Shown in pieces: positions 28,394 to 40,564 of a DNA stretch of 64,000 nucleotides. Each line of letters starts with the position of its first letter. Positions within the stretch are counted from its first letter, which is position 1. A program made the position numbers and the translations under genes. The DNA comes from Trichomonas vaginalis G3 (Eukaryota > Parabasalia > Trichomonadida > Trichomonadidae): the NCBI RefSeq assembly GCF_026262505.1, contig NC_067208.1, positions 5,465,962 to 5,529,961 on the forward strand, given 5' to 3'. The notes under the pieces are model-generated. The model was not told the origin of the DNA, did not search any database, and saw only the letters and a list, made by a program, of their open reading frames with translations.

Positions 28394-29956
28394 GAATCTT
28401 ATATTCAAGTTATGAAATTGCGATTCTTTTAGCTGTCATCAGCATTTTAACAGCTAGTGCATGGAAACAATGATGTAAATCATTCTAATCTTATATAAAA
28501 ACATCGATTTTGCTGATTAAATTTTTGGATTTCGTAATAAAATGATCAATATTGTAAATAATTAAAGCTATTGTACTTACACATGATTTGTATATTATAA
28601 AATGTATGAAATATCGACTTAATTCGCTTGAAAATTTGAAATAGGGAGAATCTTTATATAAAACGCCTAATATCTAACAATTATTACATTAAATGAATAC
28701 TTAAATTTGAGTAATCGATGATTTATATGAATTCTCTGGTCTGAATAAAGAATATCGAAAATTAGTTTGATTTTGGGGTTGTTTTGATAGTATTGTCAAA
28801 TGTAATGATGTAAAAACATGAATTTATTAGTAAATACATGCTCGTGTTTGAGTAAAAATAGATATTTGTTGTTGTGAAATAAGTATTTGATTTCTTGTAA
28901 ATCTTGAATGAAAACAATAAGTTCGTATCAATGGGAAAATCGAATATGTAGCTATTTAATTTGTATCAAAAGAATTTTTTAATGAGAATTTAAATTTCGA
29001 AGAAATTTGTTATGTATCGTTGAGTTTTGTAATTAAAACTGATATGTTAATGATGTGATTTGCTTTTTTAAAACATTTATTAGTCTTGATGAAATAATTT
29101 TTCTTTTAGTTAAACATTTCTTCTGAGTTTGCTAATAAAGACGGAGTCCTTTGTGAATGTGACATAGGCGCCCGAGAACCGTATGCACAAAAACTCTTAT
29201 TGGGTGTCTTGTCTTTAGATATTCTTTCAAAAATATGCCAAATTTGATTGATGATTTCTAAAAAAGTAATCTAATCATCTGATGCCATTAATTGTATTTA
29301 GAAAAAAAATTCGTTCTTTTAATTTTTTAAGAGTATCACAGCAGATGATTAACTTTCCTTGATTTACGATACAACTAATTCACCAAATGCAGAAGTGCAA
29401 TCGAATACAAACAATCGAATCTCCTAATTGATGAATCAAATAGTCCATTTTTCATTGAATTATTTAATCAAATCGTCTCTAATCATAGCAATCCTCCAAA
29501 ATCAATCAGTAGTACACATGTTATCTTTGATCAATTCTTACGTTATAAAGAGAAGAGCACATTTATATGATCTCAAGTATATTTTTTTTTTTTTTTACAA
29601 ATCTTGTCAATAAGACATTTGAAGTTGTTACCGATACAGTTACATAATTTTGAGATACAAATTCACCGCGCAATATTATTTTATTAAACTAAAACAGAGA
29701 TAATTTTCTAAAAATTTAAATCATACATTGATCAGTACCTTGTAGAAGATACACATATTGATTTCAAATTCGTATGCATTGAAATGTTCGACGACATTTA
29801 CACTGTTCGTTTTGAACCTATAATTATTCCATTTATAGTTGAAATGACAAAAATTTACCACATCAAGATAAGCGATGATACAATCGAATTGATCTCACAT
29901 TTCAGCATGATACAAATATCAATAATATGTAAACTAAGAAAACATTATTGATATAC
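28394..29956. other. Intergenic stretch with a signal-peptide-like remnant
   Basis: From the ATG at 28412 the DNA encodes MKLRFF and, one frame over, ILLAVISILTASAW, together like a decayed signal peptide. Nothing coding follows. The rest is AT-rich and empty as far as I can see. Confidence 0.35.
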
Positions 29957-31003
29957 TTAAGGGTGCACCCGTATGTACGTTTATTTGAGAGGAGGAGGAT
30001 TACCCTCTCAATTTTGAGGGATTCGTTAGTTTATTTTCTCGATGAATATGCAATAAAATTTGATTTTTACCTTATCAATATACTTCATATAATATACACA
30101 TGTTCATGTAAAAACTTTTTTCCAAAATCCTCAGGAATTAAGGGATTTTTGAATTTTAAGAATTTTTTTCGAATTTTTTCGAAAAAAAATATTTTCAGAA
30201 CAGCCTTAACGGCTAAGATTTAGGAACAATGTTAAGTATCAAAAAGAAAGGAGGTCTGATATAGACAACATATATCGTTGAAGGTTGAAAAAATCTCTAA
30301 TATTTGAGCCCAAAATTTCAAATTTTAATTTTTTGAAAAAAGAGGCCACCCGTATGTACGTTTATTTGAGAGGAGGAGGATTATATTTTTGAAAGGGTGA
30401 AACATTATGAATATGTTAATTATATAATAATATGTATTATTATAAAAAAGAAAAAATAAAGCACGTTAAAATTTTTCTTTCTTGATTTTTTACAAAATCT
30501 ACTTAGAATTATGCAAAATATGACTAAATAATTATAAATTTCAAGTTAAATTTTAATTTTGATAAATAATTTAAATTTCAAAATATCAAGTTCAGTTCGA
30601 CTATGTATGTAGTAATTCCTCAATAAAGTGCCAAAACCCTATTAAAATATATGAACATTTTCAACATTTTAATGTTTTTATTTAAAAATTTGATGGAATA
30701 TGAGCTTCAAACAATTATTATGTAAATAAAAATAATTAAATATATGTATTTATTCGTATTACAACCGTAGTAAGTCGATTCTTCCTTTCTTCTACTGAGA
30801 TTTGAATTTGATTTCGAATTGTAAAGAGATTCAAAGGGAAAATACTAGCGGATAAAAACTACCTCCATGAAAGGGTCATAATGGAGTCAAGTTGTATTTT
30901 TTGATATTTTTTGCTTTTCGAGCCTAAATAGGTAGCCAAGATAATGCCTAAAATAAGGTTCTAAATTCTGAAGTTTACATGATCCTCTCGTGTGCACCCT
31001 TAA
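29957..31003. mobile_element. Candidate non-autonomous element flanked by TTAA
   Basis: The stretch begins TTAAGGGTGCAC and ends GTGCACCCTTAA, so TTAA flanks 8-bp inverted ends, as for piggyBac-type elements. A 36-base tract starting CACCCGTATGTACG occurs just inside the left end and again at about 30345. There is no transposase. With only 12 bases of symmetry the call could be chance. Confidence 0.3.
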
Positions 31004-31410
31004 AATACAATTATTTAATATGAAATATGAATATTTTTAGATCACTATCCTTATTTATGAATCAATTTCTTAATATTGCTCATAATTAAAGAAATATTTT
31101 TTGAAATTAATTGATTTAATAGCTTTATCTACGGTATCATAACTTTTCATATTAAGATAATTCTAATATTCTTGAATTTTTAGATTTTATTGACTTGTTC
31201 TCGATATAAATTTCAATTTTGCATGAAATATAGAGTAATCCATCAACAATTACTAAACATTACAAGATTATATGACATATTTCCCCTTATTTCCCATTTA
31301 GCAAAAACTATTAAAAATACGAAAGTTCAAAAACTGTATTTTCTATTGCAAAATGATTTTAAAGAACACATATAATTCAAATGTGAAAAGAGGTTGAAAG
31401 TTTCATATTT
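31004..31410. other. Intergenic stretch
   Basis: AT-rich sequence between the candidate element and the end of the aminoacylase-like gene. No gene or structure recognised. Confidence 0.5.
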
Positions 31411-33199
31411 TTACATCATTTGAGAATTAATGTCGGTATATTGTTGTGGAGTTTTCTTCCTCTTGATCAAGATAAGGATTACCAATGCAATAACACCAAT
31501 AACTAACAATCCAATGGCGATATCAAGTAAGATAATCGTCCAGTTTATCGATTTTTTTTTGGTTGACGTAATCAGTCTTTCTCAGTCCTTTTCCTGGAAG
31601 ATTTCCTGTCATCTTGTAGTCATCAATGAGGAATTCACCACTATTCATAACGTATTTCATACCTGTACTTGGCCATGTCCATCCTGTTTCCTTTGTTGTA
31701 TCATTGATTTCATCGAGTTTGAACATGTTCAAGTCAGCATAATTTCCAACGAAAACTTTTCCTCTGTCGTTGATTCCGAATCTATCAGCGATGAGTCCGG
31801 ACATCTTGTTAACAGCTTTTTCGAGGCTGAGAACATCCAACTCCTTCACATACTTGCGGAGGAAAACAGAATGACTTGCCATGTTACGTGGATGCTGAAC
31901 TGTTTTACCGTAACCTTCGTAATATACATCAGAATCAGATCCCATCATTACGTAGTCCTTTGGCATAATGTTCAGCATATCTTTTTCATTAATCGCGTAG
32001 AAGTTAGCGAGGGGAGTAATTCCACGTGCAATCAAATCAAGTGTCCATTCCAAAACTTCTCTTTCATCAGTCTTTCCACTGAGTTCTACCAAATTCTTTT
32101 CCATCATTTCGGAAGGAGCTCCTCTAGTTATGACGATTTTACTTGGTGATCCACTGGAAACCCAATAGTTGTCATAAAGAATATGCTCTCTATCCATAAC
32201 TTCTCCAATAATTTTTTCTCTTAATTTTGTATCATTGATTCTCTTTGCTACATCATCAGGAGTACCTTCTCAAGCCCATGGAGGAAGAATAGCGGTCAAA
32301 TCAGTGTTTGCCATTAAGTAAGGGTACTGATCAACAGTTACATCTTGTCCTTTGGCTCTTGCTTCATCAATCATTCTGATTGCCTTGTAGGATTTGTTCA
32401 AGTTCCTCTCTCCGCATGTTTTCATGTGGCGGATTTGTACTGGACAGCCTGATTGTCTGCCAATTTCGAGAGTTTCTTCAACTGCCTCGATAAAGTAGTC
32501 ACTTTCGGATCGCATGTGGTTCATGAATATGCCACCATATTTGTTAACAACCTTGCAGAGCTCAGCCATCTCATGGACATCAGCATATCCAGATGGATAA
32601 TACATTAAACCAGCAGTAAGGCCAAATGCACCGGCTTGCATGGCTTCCTCGACCATATCACGAGCCTTTTGCATCATAGTCTCGTTAAATGTAACATTGA
32701 CGTTTCCAACGAGTAAATCTCTAACATTTGAATGTCCAAGCATTGGAATTGTATTTACAGCGAATTTAGTCTTATCCAAATAGTCATAATAGTGCTTAAA
32801 TGTTGTTGGAGGATCCTTAAACCATTCAGTTACACGATCTAATAAAAGATAACTATAATGGTTTGAATTCTTGTCCATTCTTGTTGGTGCAGCAGATACA
32901 CCACAGATACCTGTAACAATAGATGTGATACCTTGGTTAATTTGGAAAGTAAAGTTTGGTTCTAGGAAAGGAACTTCATCTAAGTGAGCATGAGCATCGA
33001 AGAAACCCGGAGTCAATACAAATCCAGTTCCATCGATTTCTTTTTTGCCTGTATGCCTTGTTTCTTTACCAATGTATTGAATCTTCTTTCCATTGATACC
33101 AACATACATTTCTTTTTGCGGCAATGATCCAGTGCCATCAATGAGAATCACGTTCTTGAAGAGTACATCAAATTTCTTTGATGAACTCAATAAAAACAA
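31411..33199 (-). pseudogene. D-aminoacylase-like amidohydrolase with membrane anchor, disrupted
   Basis: The family removes N-acyl groups from D-amino acids using a metal site in an amidohydrolase barrel. Visible are DAHAHLDE (metal ligands, residues 68-75), GICGVSAAP, MNHMRSES and QIRHMKTCG, spaced as in bacterial N-acyl-D-amino-acid deacylases. A hydrophobic N-terminus (FSFLFLLSSS) and a C-terminal span (LLVIGVIALVILILIKRKK) suggest a cell-surface or vesicle enzyme. Three problems are seen: no in-frame ATG at the 5' end, a TGA at 32270-32272 after LPPWA, and a frame change at the A9 run at 31552-31560 before the anchor. The core is otherwise very well kept. A bacterial origin by transfer is likely. 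Confidence 0.78.
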
Positions 33200-33377
33200 G
33201 AAAGAAAACTTTTTTTGTCACTTTCCAGATCACATTTGACAAAATTTTTATCGTTTTTGACAATAACCTAAAAATCCTAAGAGTTGAGACAATACAAATT
33301 TTTAAAATTTGCAAATATAACTAGACAGTCTTTAGGTTATTCTATATTATAAATAATTTTTTATTTTTATATTTTTG

Positions 33378-36300
33378 ATGGATGTTTCAAAGACACAATT
33401 GGATGATTCTTTGAGCATTCAAGATTTTGATAACCTTGAATCAAACATCCATCAGATAATTGACAAGAAAGAAGCAATTGTTCAGGATTTTACCCCAATA
33501 TTTCAATTTCTTCGAAAATTATACAAACAAACACCAGAAATAATCAACTTATTACCACATAGTGTGTACACAAAGTTCATTTTGACTACTATTCATGATA
33601 TGAACAGATTATTTTATGTATGGAAAGATTTATCATTTGAAAACAAGTATATTTATGTTTCATTGCCATCGTATACCATAAATTTTCTCTTAAAACTTAA
33701 GCCAAATAGATTAGATGTTAATTTAATGCAATCTTTCTACAAATTATTAAAAAGTTTTAAAGTTAATAACGAAGAAGATTATGTCCTTAATTTCGACATG
33801 TTTTACACAATGGATTACGATGAACAAAAGTCAACAAACATTTTTATTCAAAAAGATAATAATTTTCATACTTTGACTTACGACATGATTCAACTGTTTT
33901 CAATGACAGGATTCTTTACTAAGCTAATTATTGATAGTTTTTCCATTGAAAATTCATTTGTTCTTCGAAAAATTCTTCGATTTACACTTCGCTATTTAGA
34001 ACCAAGCTATCAGACATGGCTGTTCCATAAGATATTACGAAAATATGATTATTTACCTCCTAAAAGTCTCGAAAATATCCATATGTTAGGAATATTATTA
34101 TTTTTCGAATTTGATACAGACAGATACCACAGGATAGAAGATCTTTACATAAGAACATGTTTCATCCTTCTTGACAGATATACAGCTGAAGTTGAGAAAG
34201 AATTTCTTTTTTTATTAGATCGAAAGAACAATGACATACATATGGCGTTTTACATCTCAAGTTTATACGACGAACTATGTAAATTCATAAAAACAGAGGA
34301 AGAATATAACTTAATTAACAGAATTTACGATATTTGTCAAATTCACATTAATTTTCACAAACAGAAGTTCCATTATGACATACATCCACTATGTGTTGAT
34401 AGCACCATTGGTTTTTATAACATTAATCCTGAAACTTTAACAGATAATAGATTTTTCAACAAAAATTTCGCTTCTCACATACTTGCAGCCATGAGTAACT
34501 TCCCAGATAAGAAGTTCTCAACAGATATACTTATACAAATCATCAAAGACGTCGATTTCATTAATTTAGAAACATTATTTTCTTATTTTTCAAAAAACAA
34601 AGATCAGGCCAAAGAAGTACTCAAATGGCTGTTCGATTCTGACGACCACTTCACTTATATTCAACATATTTTCGCAATTTTGGATTTATTTCAGGATAAA
34701 TCTTCTTATGAGACACAGGTTTTACTCCATTCATTGGTATTCAATCCAAACCATGCTCTGACATTAAACATCCTTCAGAAATATTTGTGGCTCCCTTTGA
34801 AAGATGTTTTGGAATATTATCTCAAAATTCCTTTGAAAAATGCCATATTTTACCACAATTTACGCATGAGAAAGATCTGGGTGGACGTAAATGATAATTC
34901 TAATGACTGTATACGCTATATCCAGCAATGTTACTATACTGCTCCGACTCCTCAAATTATTAAAAGATGCGCTATACTGGGATTGGATGAATGCATACAG
35001 GATGCGATCCAGAAATCACAAAGTATCAAATTCTTGTTCGAAATTGCTCAAACTAACTACAAAAATTTGATTTCTTTCATATCTTTTCTAAATTTCGCAG
35101 CTGTTCCAAGCGAAAACTACTTAGAAGATATCACAAAGTATCCTTATGCGTTAATAGTAACTCATTATGCTCCTAAATTCCAGTTTGAGTTCAAAATTGA
35201 AATTTTAGAAACAATGTCGCTGCCAGAAGTCCTTTATTACATAGATTGTGCATGCGAATTAGCTCCTTCGTTTGTTAAGACTATAGATTTCCCAGATTGT
35301 CAAGATTTTCCCGAACAAATTTGGTATCCAATTCTTTTTAACTACAGAATCGTTCGAGGAGAACCATTTGATGATATAATCCAAAGACAGATCCAGTTGG
35401 AACCTCTTTCACCAGTACAAGACCTTAAAAAAGTCAAAAATCAAATTCCTCATAAAATAATCTTGAAAGCGATGCAAAGCCAGAGCGAAATCATAAGAGA
35501 AAATGTCATAGACATAGCAAAGGAGATATTAACAGATGCAGAAAAGGTTTCTTTGATAGAATACGCCACATTTGAAAATATTGTTGATATTACAGATATT
35601 TCTAAGTCATGTGAAAGCTTTGATGAAGCAGCAACTAAGAAAATCAAGGAAATTATTAATGATAAAAATAATATAATCAAAATAAGGTTATTTGCTTCAC
35701 TTTCTAAAGAAGCCAAGGTCAATGTTGCCTTGGATGTTATCAATTCCCATTCCATGTCATTTGATATCATCCAAAACTGCATAATCGCGTTAAATGGAGA
35801 TCTTCAAAAATTAAGACAGACTCCACAGCCGTTAAACTACGATCCAAGGTCTAAAAGAATTGTTTCGGACCTCAGGATATACGCGGAAGATCCAAATGCC
35901 GGAAAAACTGCTTTCTTCGAGATAGATTCCTGCGAAAAAATTTCCACGTGGCTCAGCGAGAAACTTAACACCGATAATTCATTGAGAGTATTGTTTAGAG
36001 AACGACCATCCCGCATTGAAATTTCTTTAGGGAAAATTAAAAAACTGGAACCGACAATTCCTTTCAATTCCATATACAAATACGATAAGATCTCCATAGA
36101 AAAGTATTTTCTTATGTATTTCGTAGGAATTGAAAACGGAATTTACGTATTAAACTCAGGAAAGCCTGTTTACGCATATTACGGACTTACTTGTGAGTTT
36201 GTTGTGGCCACTGGATCTCCTCCTCCATGTTGGTCGTTCATTAACAACGAGTGTTTCTTTGAAATTTCACTTTTGTTGTTAAATCATGGTTACTCTGAGC

Positions 36301-38459
36301 CATTACTCACATTGTACCATAATCCTGACTTTGCAAAATACGCCTTTGATAACCATATTGATATTATCCTTGGCCATGACGTTTTGAGTTTATATACTTT
36401 GGCAATTATCACAATGGCGTCATTATATAAGCCTTACAAAGAGCTTCCACCAAGGATCATCTCATATATCATTGATTCGAACAATTTTTACCTTCCTGCC
36501 CAATTATTTTTAGTTTTGCATCCAAATGTGGCCGAAATCACTTCATTTTGGCTTTCTTTCTCAGAGACAAATATATCTAAGCACATACAGTTCTTGGATT
36601 CCTTAATTTGGGCAATTTGCGATCAAGAAATTTTACCTTTAATTGCTTATCAAATTAAGAGGGAAAGAACATTCAGAATTGTCCTTTTGGCCGTTAACAA
36701 TTGTTTGCAGAACATTTATCCTGTTACAGAAGAAGATTTACCTTATTTTGACAAGATTCCACGAGATCTTGCGATAATTCACATGCAACATACGGAAGAT
36801 CCAGAAATAATCAAGAAAGTTGCACAAATGTATGATGATCCAGATGATTTCTTGCTGAAAGTCAGTCAAAATATGGATAATTTGTTCAAATTACTCATAT
36901 CTGAGAAAGAAGAAGATCATTTAGAAGCGAAAAGGTTGGGATCATTATGTTATCAAGACACATTGACACAAACATTGATAAATGCTGCAAATCTTTCAAC
37001 AAAAACAAATAAAATTTTAATAAGATGCGCGGAAATCGTAATGATGCATCCAAACAAGATCCAAAGCGAAGAATTGTCATCAATATTCTATTTGGAAGCA
37101 TCGAAACAGGCAACTTTCACTGAAGATTTTATTTTATTAAATGAAGCGAGCCAAGCATGCGGAGAACCAGCTTTAAATGCTGTTTTAGATGTTACAGCAG
37201 CTGTTATTGATAAAACTATATGGATTCCTGCACACGAAGTCGCATTTTCTTCTTTGATTTTAAATCCGAAGATAAGAAAGACAATGAATCCACAACAATT
37301 CATAAAATATTGTACGTCGATGAATACCTTCGCCCCAGAACATTCTATCGAGAGATGCGCTGAAATTTTGTTGAAATCGAACTCCCCGGTCAATCCGATC
37401 AAACCGACCTCCATGGCCCAATGGACTGATTTTATTACGTTCACTCCAAGAATTCTGCCTTATATTATCCACCAAACAAATTCTTATTATCAGCACTTGG
37501 TCAAAACGAGCCAATGGCCACTATTATTATGGCTACCATTATCAGGATTGAATCTATACCTTACGAGAATGAAAAAACCATTAACTTTGGAGTATTACGC
37601 AGAATTTATTGATAGTATGATTAAACGCGTTGGCTCTGACATGGACCATTACACAGTAACCGGGAAACAAGCATTCGAAGAGTTTGTGATCGATCCTTGT
37701 AAGAAATCCGGATTAGAATTGTCGAAATACGCCATTAGAGAGAATAACGACAATTGTTGTTACGAACTTATTTATTATTCCCACTTGGCTCGTTTCATTC
37801 CCGAACTTTTGCAGATTTTGTTCAATGAATTGTCAGAAAATCGATATCATTCATTATTACAACGCGGAAACCTTGTTTTGAAGTACTACACGCAATTAGT
37901 AATCACAGTCACTGAAGAAATGATCATGCAAATGGAGCAAATGGACAAAAAACGACTTTTATTAATTTTCAAAATGTTTGGAGACAGATTCAACGATATT
38001 ACATTGCACAGAGAGTTCAACATGGAAGTATGTGACATATTATCACCATTTATTTTCAAATTGCTCAATAATGAAGTGTCATATTCAGCATTAGTCGAAT
38101 CTTCCATAAATTTCATCGCTTACACTGACTTTTTACTTCAGTTCAAGGCTGATCAGATCAACCAGATACATTTCGACGTGTTAAAACGTATAATTGGACC
38201 TGATTTCAAGAGTTATTCACAAATTTCGATAAGAAGACTTGTTCCATTGATTGTTCCAGGCAGACACATATATAAACAGATAGAACTACTTCAGAAATTT
38301 GTGGATTGTGTTCCACAAATTTTAATTAAAGATACTTTGATTGATATTTCAAATTCTAAGCTAATGACTGACAGAGAAACCATTGAAAAGTATCCTAGAA
38401 TGCATGACGAATTGGAAACATTCATGAGCCAGCAATCAGTTATTGATTTATTGATATAA
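33378..38459 (+). CDS. Very large helical protein of unknown function
   Basis: The 1693-residue frame is intact and starts at the ATG at 33378 (MDVSKTQLDDSLSIQDFDNL). The TTG one codon earlier is not needed. It has no signal peptide, no convincing membrane span and no catalytic motif that I recognise. The sequence is almost wholly helical with regular hydrophobic spacing, for example LLPHSVYTKFILTTIHDMNR and the C-terminal RRLVPLIVPGRHIYKQIELL, which would suit an alpha-solenoid of HEAT or ARM type. Large conserved hypothetical proteins of this kind are common in trichomonads. It lies divergent to the aminoacylase-like gene with about 180 bases between. A clear Inr was not found. Confidence 0.85.
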   Translation: MDVSKTQLDDSLSIQDFDNLESNIHQIIDKKEAIVQDFTPIFQFLRKLYKQTPEIINLLPHSVYTKFILTTIHDMNRLFYVWKDLSFENKYIYVSLPSYTINFLLKLKPNRLDVNLMQSFYKLLKSFKVNNEEDYVLNFDMFYTMDYDEQKSTNIFIQKDNNFHTLTYDMIQLFSMTGFFTKLIIDSFSIENSFVLRKILRFTLRYLEPSYQTWLFHKILRKYDYLPPKSLENIHMLGILLFFEFDTDRYHRIEDLYIRTCFILLDRYTAEVEKEFLFLLDRKNNDIHMAFYISSLYDELCKFIKTEEEYNLINRIYDICQIHINFHKQKFHYDIHPLCVDSTIGFYNINPETLTDNRFFNKNFASHILAAMSNFPDKKFSTDILIQIIKDVDFINLETLFSYFSKNKDQAKEVLKWLFDSDDHFTYIQHIFAILDLFQDKSSYETQVLLHSLVFNPNHALTLNILQKYLWLPLKDVLEYYLKIPLKNAIFYHNLRMRKIWVDVNDNSNDCIRYIQQCYYTAPTPQIIKRCAILGLDECIQDAIQKSQSIKFLFEIAQTNYKNLISFISFLNFAAVPSENYLEDITKYPYALIVTHYAPKFQFEFKIEILETMSLPEVLYYIDCACELAPSFVKTIDFPDCQDFPEQIWYPILFNYRIVRGEPFDDIIQRQIQLEPLSPVQDLKKVKNQIPHKIILKAMQSQSEIIRENVIDIAKEILTDAEKVSLIEYATFENIVDITDISKSCESFDEAATKKIKEIINDKNNIIKIRLFASLSKEAKVNVALDVINSHSMSFDIIQNCIIALNGDLQKLRQTPQPLNYDPRSKRIVSDLRIYAEDPNAGKTAFFEIDSCEKISTWLSEKLNTDNSLRVLFRERPSRIEISLGKIKKLEPTIPFNSIYKYDKISIEKYFLMYFVGIENGIYVLNSGKPVYAYYGLTCEFVVATGSPPPCWSFINNECFFEISLLLLNHGYSEPLLTLYHNPDFAKYAFDNHIDIILGHDVLSLYTLAIITMASLYKPYKELPPRIISYIIDSNNFYLPAQLFLVLHPNVAEITSFWLSFSETNISKHIQFLDSLIWAICDQEILPLIAYQIKRERTFRIVLLAVNNCLQNIYPVTEEDLPYFDKIPRDLAIIHMQHTEDPEIIKKVAQMYDDPDDFLLKVSQNMDNLFKLLISEKEEDHLEAKRLGSLCYQDTLTQTLINAANLSTKTNKILIRCAEIVMMHPNKIQSEELSSIFYLEASKQATFTEDFILLNEASQACGEPALNAVLDVTAAVIDKTIWIPAHEVAFSSLILNPKIRKTMNPQQFIKYCTSMNTFAPEHSIERCAEILLKSNSPVNPIKPTSMAQWTDFITFTPRILPYIIHQTNSYYQHLVKTSQWPLLLWLPLSGLNLYLTRMKKPLTLEYYAEFIDSMIKRVGSDMDHYTVTGKQAFEEFVIDPCKKSGLELSKYAIRENNDNCCYELIYYSHLARFIPELLQILFNELSENRYHSLLQRGNLVLKYYTQLVITVTEEMIMQMEQMDKKRLLLIFKMFGDRFNDITLHREFNMEVCDILSPFIFKLLNNEVSYSALVESSINFIAYTDFLLQFKADQINQIHFDVLKRIIGPDFKSYSQISIRRLVPLIVPGRHIYKQIELLQKFVDCVPQILIKDTLIDISNSKLMTDRETIEKYPRMHDELETFMSQQSVIDLLI

Positions 38460-38792
38460 TAATATTATTTTGTTTTGTTTTTTAATAAATAGATATTTAT
38501 GTACGAAATAAACATTTTTATCACTAACACAATTGTTTTCAATAAACAATTCCTAAAATTCCTAAATAATTTTTTGAATTCTAAAAAAACAAACGGCATC
38601 AATCTAATGAACGTTATAATTTTGCAAATAAAATCACATTTAATGGTATTGCATTTAATTTTCATATATTTTTGAACACATGAGCAAAATACATTTGTGT
38701 TAAGAGCAGAACAGCTTTAATGTTGCCAGATGTTTCAATGACATTTCGAAAATCAGATAAAACTGAACATTCAGGATATTGTTTTCATCTTT
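38460..38792. other. Convergent intergenic region
   Basis: AT-rich spacer between the ends of the large helical gene and the ankyrin gene. No structure noticed. Confidence 0.5.
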
Positions 38793-40158
38793 TTAATTAA
38801 TATTTGCACCATGTGAAATAAAAACTTCAGCTATTTCTTTACTATTGAGTGAGGCTTTATGGATGGTGTTTTTTTATATTTATCATTTTCTTTTTATTTA
38901 AACGATCTGAAATAATAAGTTTGACTATTTCTTTGCAATTAAAAAATTCTGCAATGCTAAAAGCAGTTTCACCATACATAGTTTTTTCATTCACATTTGC
39001 ACCATGTGAAATAAGAAATTCGGCTATTTCTTTACTTTTATGAGATGCTGCAAAATGAAGAGCTGTATATCCATAATTATCTTTTTCATTGATATTTGCA
39101 CCATGTGAAATAAGAAATTCGGCTGTTTCTTTACTATTATATATTGTTGCAAAATGAAGAGCAGTTTTTCTATTTTCATCTTTTATATTGATATTTGCAC
39201 CATAAGAAAGGAAATATTCGCAAAGGGATGGAATATTGAACTTCACGGAATGAATAAAGCATTTGTTAATATCATTTGTTTGATCGAAATAAACTAAAAA
39301 TGATTCAAGATTATTATAATTTATGCAACAATTTAAATCGATCTCTAAATTGTATTCATTCATCAAAAATGTAACAAAATCAATGTTATGCGAAATAATT
39401 GCATATTCCATGCATTTTTTATTTGGTTTTTGATATTTCAAACATTCACTCATGATATCTGGGTTTCCTCCTAAAAATGATAATTGTAGACATGTTTCAG
39501 TAATTTTGAGTTAAATTTTGTTGTAAAAAACTTGAAACAATCAACAGCTCCATGGTAACAGCATAATTCAAGTAATGAATACTCTTCATCTTCACATGGA
39601 TATAATATGCTTTTAAGTTTTTGATCTTTATCAAATCCTTCTCTTTCTGTGCATGATATGAACATTTTGATATGCTCTGTAAATTGAATTTTCTTTATGA
39701 ATATCAAAATTTTCAAATTTAATTTCTTTGAAATAATCATATTTGTTTAATTTAATTTTATACTATTTATAAAATAGGTAACTAAAAGCAAGCGGAATAA
39801 TAATTGCTTCTTTTACATGATAATTATCATATACGAGTTTGGCAAGATATAAATATGACTTTGTATAGCGATTGTTAAACGGAATAATATTTAATATGTC
39901 TCTTATAATATTTCTCGGAAAATGTTTCTTTGAATCAATCAATTCTGCTTTGATCATTTTGTAAATCTTGTTTAATTCTTCTTCATTTTCCGTTTTTAGC
40001 CGACACATTGAATTATATGAATCGATGTAATATTTGCAGATAGTTCTCAATTCACTGTATTTATTTGGATGAATGTCTTGATCAAACATAAGAAATTTTT
40101 TCCAGAAAAAAAAATTCCAACATAAAAATTTCAAAGTCGTATGATTGCGTTTTACCAT
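38793..40158 (-). pseudogene. Ankyrin-repeat protein of the expanded trichomonad family, frameshifted
   Basis: The N-terminal part (HPNKYSELRTICKYYIDSYN and KKHFPRNIIRDILNIIPFNN) is typical of the large T. vaginalis ankyrin family, followed by a linker (EREGFDKDQKLKSILYP) and then repeats such as KTALHFATIYNSKETAEFLI and SHGANINEKDNYGYTALHFA. The last repeat ends at a TAA at 38793-38795. The reading needs about three frame changes, near 39755, 39460 and 38860, the last beside a T run. It could be a pseudogene or contain sequence errors. No Inr was found at the expected place. The gene ends less than 210 bases before Polinton C. Confidence 0.8.
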
Positions 40159-40361
40159 ATTAAATATACTTTAAATTCTTAAGAATTTGTTGGGATATAG
40201 ATATATTGTAATAATAAGACATTATTTCAGTTTGATACCTGATGCATGCAAATTTTCAAAAGGAATTAATTGTACATGCAATATAAATTCAATCTCAATA
40301 CTATTTATGGCATATGTATTGTATTAAATAAAAAAAATTAAAATTTCGAATTTTTAGGATT

Positions 40362-40564
40362 AGTAGTAGGATAGGATGGGTTGTGTGACTTTTTTTGTTA
40401 CATCTATATATAGACGATGCATTAAAATATATTTATTTATAAACACATTAAAAAATTAACATTAATTTTAAAATAATTTATTTTTTATCTTTTATAAAAG
40501 AAGCTATATATAGATGATGTCAGATATTCCGCGATTAATTAAACATTGTTTAAATCCTGAATGG
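40362..40564. repeat. Left terminal inverted repeat of Polinton C
   Basis: 203 bases match the reverse complement of 59491-59693 without a difference that I can see. The repeat runs into the start of the 196-residue gene. A further inverted block, 41100-41164 against about 59395-59460, shows that the ends extend past that gene on the left. Confidence 0.93.

Noticed and set aside
31430-32149. 239-residue plus-strand frame
   Set aside because: It is the antisense shadow of the aminoacylase-like gene, whose minus-strand motifs are clear.
32270-32272. Selenocysteine or read-through at the TGA of the aminoacylase-like gene
   Set aside because: The gene also lacks an ATG and has a frame change near its end, so ordinary decay or sequence error explains it better; trichomonads use TGA as a stop.
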